Assembly (NCBI GenBank): GCA_009861545.1
Contig: VXME01000067.1
Location: 124,001-188,000, forward strand
Direction of reading: 5' to 3'
DNA from: Acidobacteriota bacterium
GTDB taxonomy: Bacteria; Acidobacteriota; Vicinamibacteria; Vicinamibacterales; UBA8438
Length of the DNA stretch: 64,000 nucleotides
The position numbers and the translations under genes are program-made. Positions within the stretch are counted from its first letter, which is position 1, and every line of letters begins with the position of its first letter. This document shows, one piece after another, positions 45,801 through 54,674 of this stretch. The notes below the pieces were generated by a model. It saw nothing but the letters and a program-made list of their open reading frames with translations. It was not told where the DNA came from and made no database searches.

Positions 45801-47351
45801 ATGACCGCGCGCGCCCTGATGATCCAGGGCACCGGCTCCAGCGTCGGCAAGTCCCTCCTCGTCGCGGGACTGTGCCGGCTCGCCCGCCGGCGCGGCATCC
45901 GCGTCGCGCCGTTCAAGCCGCAGAACATGTCCAACAACGCGGCGGTCTGCGTCGACGGCGGCGAGATCGGGCGCGCGCAGGCCCTCCAGGCCCGAGCCGC
46001 CGGACTGGAACCGCGGCGCGACTTCAACCCCGTGCTCCTGAAGCCGCAGACCGACCGCGGCGCGCAGGTCGTGTTGCAGGGGCGTGTCCTGGGCACCTGG
46101 GACGCGAAGGAATACCCGGCGGTGCGCGCCCGGCTCCGGGCATCCGTCCTGGAGAGCTTCCAACGCCTGACCGCCGACTACGAGCTCATCCTGGTCGAAG
46201 GGGCAGGCAGTCCCGCGGAGGTGAACCTGCGGCCGAACGATATCGCCAACATGGGCTTCGCGCGCGCCGCCGGGGTGCCGGTCTGTCTGGTTGGCGACAT
46301 CGATCGCGGCGGGGTGATCGCTTCCCTCGTCGGCACGCAGGCCGTGCTGGATCCGGAGGACGCCGACCTGATCGTGGGATTCGTGGTGAACCGGTTCCGG
46401 GGCGACCCGGCCCTGTTCGCCGACGGCTTGGCGTTCATCGAGCGCCGCACCGGATGGCGATGCTTCGGCTTGGTCCACTGGCTGCCCGCCGCCGGAAGTC
46501 TGCCGGCCGAGGATTCCGCGTCCGTTCCGCTGGACGCCTTACGCGAGACCGCCGACGGTCGAGGAACCGGCATGCGGCGGCGTGGCGCGCCCCGTGCTGG
46601 CGAGGGTGTTCCTCGCGACGCGTCCGCCGGGCTCCTGCGCATCGTCGCGCCGAAGCTGTCGCGCATGGCCAACTTCGACGACGCCGACCCGTTGCGTCTC
46701 GACCCCGGCGTCGACTTCCGTTTCGTGCCGCCCGGCCTTCCCCTACCACGCGACGCGGACGTCGTGGTGTTGTTCGGCACGAAGTCGACGGTCGGCGAGC
46801 TCGCATTCCTGCGCGCCCAAGGGTGGGATCACGACACCATCGCGCATGCCCGCAGTGGCGGGCGCCTCCTCGGCGTGTGCGGCGGCTATCAGATGCTGGG
46901 CCGCCGCGTTCGGGATCCGGAGGGCGTGGACGGTCCGGCCGGCACGGCCGACGGCCTCGGTCTGCTGGATGTCGAGAGCACGATGGCAGGCGACAAGATT
47001 GTACGCCGGGTGCGGGGACGCTGTGCGCTCGGCGGCGAGCCGGTGTCCGGGTACGAGATCCACATGGGCCGCGCCGAGGGGCCGGATCTCGCGCGGCCGA
47101 TGCTGCATCTCGACACCGGCGCCGAGGGAGCGCGCGACGAGAGCGGTCGCGTGGAGGGAACCTGTCTGCACGGCCTGTTCGCCAACGACGCCTGGCGCCG
47201 GTCATGGCTCGCCCGCGCGGGGAGCGGGACCGACACGTCCTGGCGCTACGACGTCACGATAGACCGCGCGCTCGACGACATCGCAACCGATCTCTCCACG
47301 ATGCTCGACACGGAGGCGCTACTCGCCGCGGCACGTACTCCAATCTCGTGA
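45801..47351 (+). CDS. cobQ: Cobyric acid synthase (adenosylcobyric acid amide synthase)
   Basis: 516 aa. The P-loop-like N-terminal domain has MIQGTGSSVGKSLLVAGLCRL, PFKPQNMSNNA and EGAGSPAEVNLRPNDIANMG. The C-terminal class I glutamine amidotransferase domain has the nucleophile Cys360 in LLGVCGGYQMLG and GYEIHMG. The catalytic His is in GTCLHGLFANDAWR. It amidates four carboxylates of adenosylcobyrinic acid in B12 synthesis. No other cob genes lie next to it, and no B12 riboswitch was found in 45665-45800. A linker of about 30 residues (DGRGTGMRRRGAPRAGEGV) between domains is longer than usual. Confidence 0.93.
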   Translation: MTARALMIQGTGSSVGKSLLVAGLCRLARRRGIRVAPFKPQNMSNNAAVCVDGGEIGRAQALQARAAGLEPRRDFNPVLLKPQTDRGAQVVLQGRVLGTWDAKEYPAVRARLRASVLESFQRLTADYELILVEGAGSPAEVNLRPNDIANMGFARAAGVPVCLVGDIDRGGVIASLVGTQAVLDPEDADLIVGFVVNRFRGDPALFADGLAFIERRTGWRCFGLVHWLPAAGSLPAEDSASVPLDALRETADGRGTGMRRRGAPRAGEGVPRDASAGLLRIVAPKLSRMANFDDADPLRLDPGVDFRFVPPGLPLPRDADVVVLFGTKSTVGELAFLRAQGWDHDTIAHARSGGRLLGVCGGYQMLGRRVRDPEGVDGPAGTADGLGLLDVESTMAGDKIVRRVRGRCALGGEPVSGYEIHMGRAEGPDLARPMLHLDTGAEGARDESGRVEGTCLHGLFANDAWRRSWLARAGSGTDTSWRYDVTIDRALDDIATDLSTMLDTEALLAAARTPIS

Positions 47352-47367
47352 CGGCAGGCGACCACTC

Positions 47368-47730
47368 TCACGGGTCGGCCGGGGATGCGCCGGGACGTGC
47401 AAGCAACTGCAGCAACGTGTCCATGCGCTGGTTCAGCATGTCCATGCGGCCGCCGAGCTCCGCCCGCGTGGCGTCGATACGCTGATTGAGCTCTTCCCGC
47501 GTGTCGTCGATGCGCTTCCCCAGCTCCGCATGCGTGGTGTCGATGCGCTTTCCCAACTCCGCCCGCGTGGTGTCGATGCGCTTTCCCAACTCCGCATGCG
47601 TGGTGTCGATGCGCTTCCCCAGCTCCGCATGCGCGGCATCGTTCCGCCTCTCGTAGCTCGCGTGGATGCGCCAGACACCGAGCAGCACGGCGGCACCAGT
47701 CAACACGACCGACAGGATTTCCAGGTTCAT
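47368..47730 (-). CDS. Small membrane-anchored coiled-coil protein with hendecad repeats
   Basis: 120 aa from ATG at 47730. One N-terminal helix (ILSVVLTGAAVLLGVWRI) is followed by about seven 11-residue repeats of the type AELGKRIDTTH/R, a right-handed hendecad coiled coil, ending QLLARPGASPADP. Such short anchored coiled coils are common in bacteria near envelope or toxin genes, but no function can be given. Convergent with cobQ (16-bp gap). The repeats are tandem at DNA level. Confidence 0.72.
   Translation of the reverse strand: MNLEILSVVLTGAAVLLGVWRIHASYERRNDAAHAELGKRIDTTHAELGKRIDTTRAELGKRIDTTHAELGKRIDDTREELNQRIDATRAELGGRMDMLNQRMDTLLQLLARPGASPADP
47458..47655 (-). repeat. 33-bp tandem repeat array (six units)
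   Basis: Units start at 47458, 47491, 47524, 47557, 47590 and 47623, each 33 bp with a core like CGATGCGCTTTCCCAACTCC. The three from 47524 to 47622 differ at only a few bases; the outer ones are diverged. Unit length is in frame (11 codons), so copy-number change would keep the reading frame. Confidence 0.88.
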
Positions 47731-47936
47731 CGTCAGCCCTCCACCTCACGCACGGCGCGGCGTCGGCACAAACGAGGCCAGGGCGCGCCCGGTGCGCGGC
47801 ATGGGGGTTTCCGGGAGCGGGGCGACGGAACCGCCGCTCATTCCACTATAGCGCAAGACCGTGGAGCGGTGGCGGCTTGGTGCCCGCGAGACTCCCGATG
47901 CGACCCGCAGGGCCGCACCGCGGCCGCAAGGTCGCG

Positions 47937-50648
47937 CTATTGCAGCGTCGCGAGCTCCACGGCCGTCACCGGCTCGGAAGGGCCATGGAAGATGGCATTG
48001 AATAGGAGCTTGAACGTCGCCCGGGTCTGGGTGCGGAAGGCGATCTGGCTGCCCATCGTGACGGCCGTGCCGCGGCCCACCTCGAAGGCGACGACATTCG
48101 CCCGCTCGCGCAGGAACTCGTCGCCCAGCAGCCAGCCGCTCGCCACCATGTCGTCGTCGTCGGGATAGCGCGAGACCACCTCGGCCGGGATGTCGAAGCC
48201 GGGCAGGAGCTGGTAGGCCTGATCGAACCGGAAGAAGACCGGCCAGGTTTCCGGCATGCCGTAGCCGACCGGATGCCGCGGGTTGTACTCCTGCTTGAGC
48301 AGGGTGCCGGGCGAGAAGAAGAGCGACGTCGGATCGACGACCCGGCTGCGCAGGGTCCGGGAGAGCTCCGCGGAACTGCGGAAGACATCCCGCAACCGCC
48401 GTTCGACCTCGCCGAGCGTAATGCGAGTCGGGCCCCCGCGGTTGCCGTAGCGGGCGGGCAGGCCGCGGGCCGGCAACACCGGCTCGATCGGCAGGTCCAG
48501 CAGTCGCCGGGCGGCGGCGACGGCCGAGCCGAGGGCGATCAGCGTTCCGCCGTCCTCCTCCACCCACCGGCGCAGCTTGCGCCAGCCCGCTTGACCCACC
48601 CCGTACGCCCAGCGCCAGGACTCGTCGTGCCGGTCCGGGCTCAACCCCCGGATGATCCGCGTGCGGCTGGTGCCGGAGGGAAGCACGATGACGTCGTACC
48701 GGTCCGCGAGATCGCCCTCGAAGTCCAGGGACGAGACCACCGCGTGATCGAGCTCGTACTGCTCGAACAGCCACATCATCCAGCCGCCCGGCATGTTGTT
48801 GGCGACCCGCCAGAGTCCGACGCGCGTCGGCTCGCGCAGGCGATGGCCGTCCACGCGGGGTGCACGGTCGACCGCCGTCACGACGAGGCCGGTCTCTTCC
48901 GCCACCTGCTCGAGGATCCGCTCGGCATCGTCCGCGGGTGGTACCAGCCACGTGCCCGGCGCGTGCTCGCGGGCGTTCGACTCGAACCGGCCGGCAGCCC
49001 GGTACACGGGAATCCCCGCCGCCTGCAGCCGCGCCGCGGCCAGAAAGCCGGCGTTCGACGAGGGCGGGACGGCATAGCCCCAGTCCGGCCGCGCGGGCAG
49101 CGGGGTCCGCCGCGGCTCGATGGTCTCCAGCAACGTCAGGTCGGCAGCGACCGGCTCGTCGACCTGGTCGACGTCGACGCCCATCAGCATGCCGAGCGTG
49201 TGCCCCGTGACGTCGTAGGGCGGGATGGGCGGTCCGCCCGGGTAGTGGCGCAGATCGGGATAGACCTGCTTCTCGAGCATCGTCTTGGCGAAGGCGCCGT
49301 ACGGCTGCGCGAGCCGGATCACCCACGACCCGGCCGGGTAGTCCTTGCCGCCGGCGCTGAACGCCGACCGCGCCCGGTGGATTTCGACCTCGCCGAAGTG
49401 GAGGATGTCCAGCAACTCGTAGGCGGCGAACGGGTCCCGCTGGACCGCCGGCACGACGAACGCGTAGGGCGCCTCGTCGCGGTCGACCCAGTCGCGGTGC
49501 ACGCGGTGGAAGTTCTCCATCCAGCGCGTGCGGTACGTCGCCATGTTCTCGAGCGCGGCGAAGGTCGCAATCTCGCCGTATTCGACGATGTCGCGCAGGC
49601 GCCATACGGGCGAGTCGTACGGCACGGGGAAGTTGGTCCGCACCTCCTGCGGGCCCAACGGCCGGCCGGGGCCCCGCGGGTTGACGTAGGGATCGGCGAG
49701 GTTGGCGCTGGCGATCTCGGTCAGAATGCGCGGCTGGCCGTGATAGACCATGTACTGGCGCGCCGGCGTCCACAGGTCGTACTGGTCGCTGGAGATGATC
49801 CCCTTCTTGCCCTCGGCGATCAGCGCCGACGCCATCGCCCGGCCGATCTGCGCCTGCCCCTCCAGCAGGAGGGGATGGATGTTCGGGTCGTGGGGATCCT
49901 TGTACGGCGGAACGAACATCCGCGCGCCGCGCGGACCCATCTGGTGCATGTCGTGCGTGATCTGCGGCCTGTAGTCCCGGTGGATGTCGATGGCGAGCCG
50001 CGTCTCCTTCTGCGTGAACATGAACCAGTCGCGGTTGTCGTCGTGGCCGGTATAGCGCTGGTAGAGGTCGGGATAGACCCGGTTGAGACGGGTGTTCTCG
50101 GTGGCGTACCAGTGGTCCTCCACGAGGATCTGGCCGTCCGGGTTCTGCGACGGCACCAGCAGCACGACGGTGTTGTCGAGAATCTCGCGAATCTCCGGCG
50201 ACTCCTCGGTCGCCAGCCGATGGGCGATGTTGATGACGGTCTGCCCGGTGCCGACCTCGGTCGAATGAATCATGGCGTACAGGAAATAGAACGGAACGCC
50301 CTCCCGCGCCAGCGCCCGCGCCCGACCTTCCGACAGCCCCCGCGGGTCGGCCAGCCGGTGGTTGATCTCGATCAGCCGGTCGAGGCGATCGAGGTTCTCG
50401 CGTGAGCTGAACCTCGCCAGCACGTACGGATTGCCGTCGGTAGTCGTCCCGCGGTGCTCGTACTCCACCCGGTCCGTGCGATCCGCCAGGAGCTGCAGGT
50501 ACTCGAGCACCTTCGGGTACCGGGCCAGCTCGCTGTCGGCGCCGATCTCGAACCCGAAGTACTGCGCGGGCGTCGGCACGGCCTGTGCACCGGCCGTGGC
50601 GGGAAGGACGAAGAGCAACGCGACGACCGCGAGCAGGCGGATTGGCAT
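47937..50648 (-). CDS. Exported M14-family zinc carboxypeptidase-like protein
   Basis: 903 aa from ATG at 50648 (GGAAAG upstream). The signal peptide ends at AGAQA. Residues about 30-330 are M14-like: GTTTDGNPYVLARFSS, the zinc pair in YAMIHSTEVGTGQ (HxxE), LLVPSQNPDG, and DIHRDYRPQITHDMHQMG for the third ligand. The remainder includes a region resembling a class I amidotransferase fold (VIVLPSGTSRTRII, about 650-700) of the kind fused in many acidobacterial M14 proteins. Probably a periplasmic or secreted peptidase. Divergent from the exported methyltransferase gene. Confidence 0.87.
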   Translation of the reverse strand: MPIRLLAVVALLFVLPATAGAQAVPTPAQYFGFEIGADSELARYPKVLEYLQLLADRTDRVEYEHRGTTTDGNPYVLARFSSRENLDRLDRLIEINHRLADPRGLSEGRARALAREGVPFYFLYAMIHSTEVGTGQTVINIAHRLATEESPEIREILDNTVVLLVPSQNPDGQILVEDHWYATENTRLNRVYPDLYQRYTGHDDNRDWFMFTQKETRLAIDIHRDYRPQITHDMHQMGPRGARMFVPPYKDPHDPNIHPLLLEGQAQIGRAMASALIAEGKKGIISSDQYDLWTPARQYMVYHGQPRILTEIASANLADPYVNPRGPGRPLGPQEVRTNFPVPYDSPVWRLRDIVEYGEIATFAALENMATYRTRWMENFHRVHRDWVDRDEAPYAFVVPAVQRDPFAAYELLDILHFGEVEIHRARSAFSAGGKDYPAGSWVIRLAQPYGAFAKTMLEKQVYPDLRHYPGGPPIPPYDVTGHTLGMLMGVDVDQVDEPVAADLTLLETIEPRRTPLPARPDWGYAVPPSSNAGFLAAARLQAAGIPVYRAAGRFESNAREHAPGTWLVPPADDAERILEQVAEETGLVVTAVDRAPRVDGHRLREPTRVGLWRVANNMPGGWMMWLFEQYELDHAVVSSLDFEGDLADRYDVIVLPSGTSRTRIIRGLSPDRHDESWRWAYGVGQAGWRKLRRWVEEDGGTLIALGSAVAAARRLLDLPIEPVLPARGLPARYGNRGGPTRITLGEVERRLRDVFRSSAELSRTLRSRVVDPTSLFFSPGTLLKQEYNPRHPVGYGMPETWPVFFRFDQAYQLLPGFDIPAEVVSRYPDDDDMVASGWLLGDEFLRERANVVAFEVGRGTAVTMGSQIAFRTQTRATFKLLFNAIFHGPSEPVTAVELATLQ

Positions 50649-50721
50649 CTTGAGCTTTCCTGCTGTGGAATCCCGTCGACGGATGAGCAAGGCAGGATAC
50701 CATGCGACCTGGAGGCCGATT

Positions 50722-52140
50722 TTGACGAGACGCACCCCGTGGTGGACAGCCCGTGTCGGCGTCGTGATTGCGTATCTGGCCGCCGGCTGGCTCGCCGCTC
50801 CGGCCCTCGCCCAGGACGAGCGAGCGGCACGGCACCGCGTGCCGGCCGAGTTCATGAGCTACCTCGGCGCCGACTGGCTCGAGCGGCCCGAGCGCGTCGA
50901 GCAGGAGCAGCCCGAGCGCGTCCTCGACACGATGGGCCTGGCCCCGGGCGATGTCGTCGCCGATGTCGGGTGCGGCTCGGGCTACTACGCGCGGCGCATG
51001 GCACGGCGGGTGCAGCCGGGCGGCAGGGTGTATTGCCAGGACATCCAGCCCGAGATGCTCGACATCATGCGGCAGCGGGCGGCGGACGAGGGGGTGACCG
51101 GCATCGAGGCGGTTCTCGGCACGCCGACCGACCTGAGGCTGCCGGCCGGCGCGTTCGACTGGATCATCATCGCCGACGTCTACCACGAGATGTCCGATCC
51201 CGAGCCGATGCTGGCCGGTATCCGGCGTGCGCTCGCGCCCCGCGGCCGGGTCGCGCTGATCGAGTACCGCGTGGAGGACGGGACCGGCGACCAGATCAAG
51301 GCGGACCACGCGATGTCGGTGCGGCAGGTGCTGCTGGAATGGAAAGCGGCCGGTTTCGAGCTGGTCGCGTTGCACGACTTCCTGCCGAGCCAGCACCTGT
51401 TCTTCTTCCGCGCGGCCGACAACGGGGCAGCAGGCGTCGCCGCCGCGGGAAGGGCGGCGGCGGGTGCCGCTGCCGGAAGCGATGCAGGCGGCGGGGCGGT
51501 GCTCGCCGACCACGACCTGGTCGACGCCATCGATTCCGGTCTCGTGGAGGTCGAGGCCCGCGGCGCCGGCGTGGAAGCCGTGACCCTGCGCATTCGCCGC
51601 ACCGGCAACGATCCCATCGTCATCACGTCGCCGGCAGCCACCTACTTCGATGCCGAGGACGCACGCGACATGATTGCCCGCCGCGACGGCTGGGTGGTGC
51701 TCGACGACGACGGCTGGCGCGAGTGGACGCTCCGCGCGGTCGGCCGGCAGCGCGGCCTGGAACCGCCGGGGACCGGCGACCGGCTCGCCGTCCGGCCGCC
51801 GTCGACCGCGCCGGTCATCGAGGATCTCCTGCTGGAGATCCAGGCGGGAACGTACACCGTCTCGAACTCGCCCTTGCTCTACCCGCCGCGCACGCCGGTG
51901 ATGGAACAGGCCGCCGTCTGGATCGTCGATGGCGACGCCGATTACGCGGAGATGGCGCCGCACATCGCCGGACCGATGCTGCCGGCGCAATACGCCGCCG
52001 CCTTCGCCCTGATCTTCGTCGACCGGGTCGGCGTCGACGTCACCCGCCGCCGCGTGTGGGCGGATCGCGAGCAGGTGTTCGGCCGGCTGCGCGACCAGGG
52101 CCTGCGCGTCTGGTACCAGTTGAAGACGCGCGGCCGCTAG
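50722..52140 (+). CDS. Exported class I SAM-dependent methyltransferase-like protein
   Basis: 472 aa. Start chosen at TTG 50722 because GGAGG lies 6 nt upstream and it yields a proper signal peptide (MTRRTPWWTARVGVVIAYLA..., cleavage near LAQDE). An upstream ATG at 50683 would give a poor leader. The Rossmann domain has VVADVGCGSGYYARRMA (AdoMet motif I), YCQDIQPEMLDIM and FDWIIIADVYHEM (about residues 70-215). After an Ala/Gly linker, a second domain of about 200 residues is unknown. An apparent export signal on a methyltransferase is odd, since AdoMet is cytosolic; the segment might be a membrane anchor instead. Confidence 0.82.
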   Translation: MTRRTPWWTARVGVVIAYLAAGWLAAPALAQDERAARHRVPAEFMSYLGADWLERPERVEQEQPERVLDTMGLAPGDVVADVGCGSGYYARRMARRVQPGGRVYCQDIQPEMLDIMRQRAADEGVTGIEAVLGTPTDLRLPAGAFDWIIIADVYHEMSDPEPMLAGIRRALAPRGRVALIEYRVEDGTGDQIKADHAMSVRQVLLEWKAAGFELVALHDFLPSQHLFFFRAADNGAAGVAAAGRAAAGAAAGSDAGGGAVLADHDLVDAIDSGLVEVEARGAGVEAVTLRIRRTGNDPIVITSPAATYFDAEDARDMIARRDGWVVLDDDGWREWTLRAVGRQRGLEPPGTGDRLAVRPPSTAPVIEDLLLEIQAGTYTVSNSPLLYPPRTPVMEQAAVWIVDGDADYAEMAPHIAGPMLPAQYAAAFALIFVDRVGVDVTRRRVWADREQVFGRLRDQGLRVWYQLKTRGR

Positions 52141-52205
52141 CGTCACCTCGTCGCCGTCGTCGAGAATGCGGTCGATGGGATGCTTCGGGTCATGGCTTCC
52201 TCCAA

Positions 52206-54275
52206 TCAGAGTACGGTCGTGACCTTCAGGAACAGCGTGTGGCCCTGGTCGGAGCGCTGGCCGAACGCCGCCGTGCCGCGCTGGTAGGCGACCTGGATGG
52301 TCCCGAACGGCGGGCGATAACGGTAGACGAAGACCGCCTGCACGTTGCGGCGGTCGATGACCGAGTTGGTCTGCAGGAACACGCGCAGGAACAGGTCGGG
52401 CGTGAAGAACCGGCTGGCGCGGACCACGTGGATCCAGGTGCCGCCGCCGGGGTCCGGATCGAGCGTCAGCCGCTGGAGCTCGTACTCGGTCGAGGTCCGG
52501 TCGGTGAGCTTGTACTGCGCGACGGCGCTGGCGAGCACGAAGTCCGCGTCGAAGTTGCGTCCGGTCGACACGCCGCCGCGGAAGGACTGGTAGGACCGCG
52601 TGTTGTAGCCGATCTCGACGCCGGCCTGCCGGTTGCGGAAGTCCCGCTCGAAGCGCTTGAACTCTTCGGTGTGCCGCGCCGTCGTCGTCCAGCGGTTGCG
52701 GAAATCCACGGAGATCGACTCGTCCATCTGCCAGCTCCGGAGGATTCCCGTCTGTCCCCAGTAGACGTCGTAGGCGGAGTCGTACTGGATGCGTTCGACC
52801 CGTCCTGCGGGCAGCCACAGGGTCTTGTTGAGGGCCGCGTCCACCTCCCGCCGGTCGTCGTCGACGATGAAGCCGATCGCGTTGACGTTGTCGGCGAGGC
52901 GGTCGCCCAGGTGCGTGTAGCCGACGTGGAAATGGGCGGTCGCGGAATCGTAGGAAGGGCGGACGAAGAACGCGCCGGACCCCTGGGAGTACTGCCCGTA
53001 GCTGTGGACGAACTGGCCGGTCAAGCCCCAGTTCTCCGTGAAGTACAGGCTGGCGTCGCCGCCGACCGAGCCCTGGTTCAGGCCCTCCAGCGTCCGGTTG
53101 GATAGCAGGACGCCGATGTTCGATCGCGCCGCCACGTCCCGCTGCACCCGCGCCACCGCGTAGCCGGCGCTGCTGCCGGCGGCCAACGGGTCGGCCCGCG
53201 TCGCCAGCACGTGCATGGCCCACGGACCCTGCTTGCCGAGGAGCTTGCCGCCGCCCTCTATATCCGCGATGCGGCGCGAGTAGAAGGTCCGGATGCGCTG
53301 GTTGAAGAGCTCGCCGCCCTCGAGAAAGAACTGCCGTTTCTCGGCGAGCGAGACCTCGAACCGCGTCAGGTTGACCAGCTCCTGGTCCGCCTCGATCGTC
53401 GCGAAGTCGGGGTTGACCGTGCCGTAGGCGGACAGGTGCGGCGTGACGGCGTAGCGCACGTGCAGTCCGACGGCCCCGAGCGGGGACTCGCGCTCCTGGG
53501 CGCGGGAGAGGGCGTACGGAATCACCTGGTGGCGGCGCGACTGCCGCGGGACGTCGAGTCCGACCAGCGTGCCCGCCATCGACAGCCGCGCCCAGTAGTC
53601 GACCGGCCCGGCCCAGAAGGTGCGCTCCAGGGATCGGCGCCGGCTGCGGCCGAAGTTGATGCCCCAGGTCACGTCGTCGCCCGCCCGGTACTGGATCGAC
53701 GTCAGGGGGATCGCGATCTCGGCCGACCAGCCGTAGTCGGTGCGCTGCGCCCGCGAGCGCCACGGCGCGTCCCAGGCGCCGTCGCTGCTGCCGCCGTCCT
53801 CGGCGATGCGGCCGTCGGCCTGCGTCCCGAGCCCGTTCACCATGAAGTAGTAGCCGGTCCGCCGGTCGTGAAAGGTATCCAGGAAGATCTGCACCGAGTC
53901 GTCGTTCCAGATCGGGTCGTCGCGTTCGATCATCTGGGACAGCGGGGGCTCGGGATCCCAGGCCTGAAATCCCGCGTAGAGGAACTCGTCGTCGTAGAGG
54001 ACGTGGACCACCGTAGGCAGCTCGGCGGGCGCGCCCCTCTGCGGCTGGAACTGCAGGAAGTGCTCGGCCCGCGCCGCGCCCTGCCATTCGCGCTCGGTGA
54101 CGTGGCCGTCGATGTCGGGCGGCTGTGCGGCGCGCCGGGCCGGGATGCTGAACTCGTCCGCGGCCGTCGCAGGTCGAGGCCCGGCCACGGCCGAAGCGAG
54201 CAGAAGCGCGACCGCCGCCGCGCGCGGCGTGTGCCGGAACCAGGACTTCACCCGCGGAATGATCCCGGCCCGCAC
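52206..54275 (-). CDS. DUF5916/CBM9-like exported protein with C-terminal barrel
   Basis: 689 aa from GTG at 54275; a second GTG at 54251 (MKSWFRHTPRAAAVALLLAS) would give a more typical signal peptide. After the signal, a CBM9-type domain (about residues 45-240: PDIDGHVTEREWQGAARAEHF, DSVQIFLDTFHD) precedes the DUF5916 region with FFLEGGELFNQRIRTFYSRRI, GGKLLGKQGPWAMHVLATRAD and barrel-like strands up to the ending FLKVTTVL. This family is outer-membrane associated and of unknown role. Divergent from a small gene across a spacer holding a perfect palindrome. Confidence 0.88.
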   Translation of the reverse strand: MRAGIIPRVKSWFRHTPRAAAVALLLASAVAGPRPATAADEFSIPARRAAQPPDIDGHVTEREWQGAARAEHFLQFQPQRGAPAELPTVVHVLYDDEFLYAGFQAWDPEPPLSQMIERDDPIWNDDSVQIFLDTFHDRRTGYYFMVNGLGTQADGRIAEDGGSSDGAWDAPWRSRAQRTDYGWSAEIAIPLTSIQYRAGDDVTWGINFGRSRRRSLERTFWAGPVDYWARLSMAGTLVGLDVPRQSRRHQVIPYALSRAQERESPLGAVGLHVRYAVTPHLSAYGTVNPDFATIEADQELVNLTRFEVSLAEKRQFFLEGGELFNQRIRTFYSRRIADIEGGGKLLGKQGPWAMHVLATRADPLAAGSSAGYAVARVQRDVAARSNIGVLLSNRTLEGLNQGSVGGDASLYFTENWGLTGQFVHSYGQYSQGSGAFFVRPSYDSATAHFHVGYTHLGDRLADNVNAIGFIVDDDRREVDAALNKTLWLPAGRVERIQYDSAYDVYWGQTGILRSWQMDESISVDFRNRWTTTARHTEEFKRFERDFRNRQAGVEIGYNTRSYQSFRGGVSTGRNFDADFVLASAVAQYKLTDRTSTEYELQRLTLDPDPGGGTWIHVVRASRFFTPDLFLRVFLQTNSVIDRRNVQAVFVYRYRPPFGTIQVAYQRGTAAFGQRSDQGHTLFLKVTTVL

Positions 54276-54303
54276 CGTCGGCGGTCAAACGCCGCCCGGT
54301 CTG

Positions 54304-54319
54304 CTAGGGATTTCCCTAG
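54304..54319. promoter_or_regulatory. Perfect 16-bp palindrome, candidate operator
   Basis: CTAGGGA-TT-TCCCTAG is a 7-bp perfect inverted repeat in the divergent spacer, 29 bp upstream of the DUF5916 start and 53 bp before the small gene at 54372. It has the CTAG ends typical of some regulator sites. Confidence 0.5.
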
Positions 54320-54371
54320 TTCCCACCACTTGGCGGCCGGGACTACCGTGAAGGACGTGGGGAGGTTACCG

Positions 54372-54599
54372 ATGTCCAAGATACTGACCTCAGCCGATCC
54401 GCCGGCCGCACCGGCGCGGTGCTACGTCTACTGGCGGGCGCCATCCGGGTTCTGGACGCGACGCGTCGCGGTGGAGAAGATCGACCGGCCGTGGTGCGCC
54501 GGTATCGACGGCGTGCGGCGGCGGCAGTCCCCGGCGAGAGCCGCGCCCGTGTCCCACACGCGGCGGCACGCGCCCGGCGGCGGACACGCCGGCGTGTGA
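54372..54599 (+). CDS. Small protein of unknown function
   Basis: 75 aa with a good ribosome site (GGGGAGG, about 7 nt before ATG). The N-terminal half has CYVYWRAPSGFWTRRVAVEK and a second Cys (PWCAGID). The C-terminal half is Arg/Pro/His-rich and low in complexity. It could be a real small basic protein or a chance frame; the ribosome site favours the first. Confidence 0.4.
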   Translation: MSKILTSADPPAAPARCYVYWRAPSGFWTRRVAVEKIDRPWCAGIDGVRRRQSPARAAPVSHTRRHAPGGGHAGV

Positions 54600-54674
54600 T
54601 CCGGACCGCACCCGCGGCACAGGCCGGCACGAGCTGTAGACCCGCGGGTGCCCAGTCCGGAGGCCGCCGGCAGG

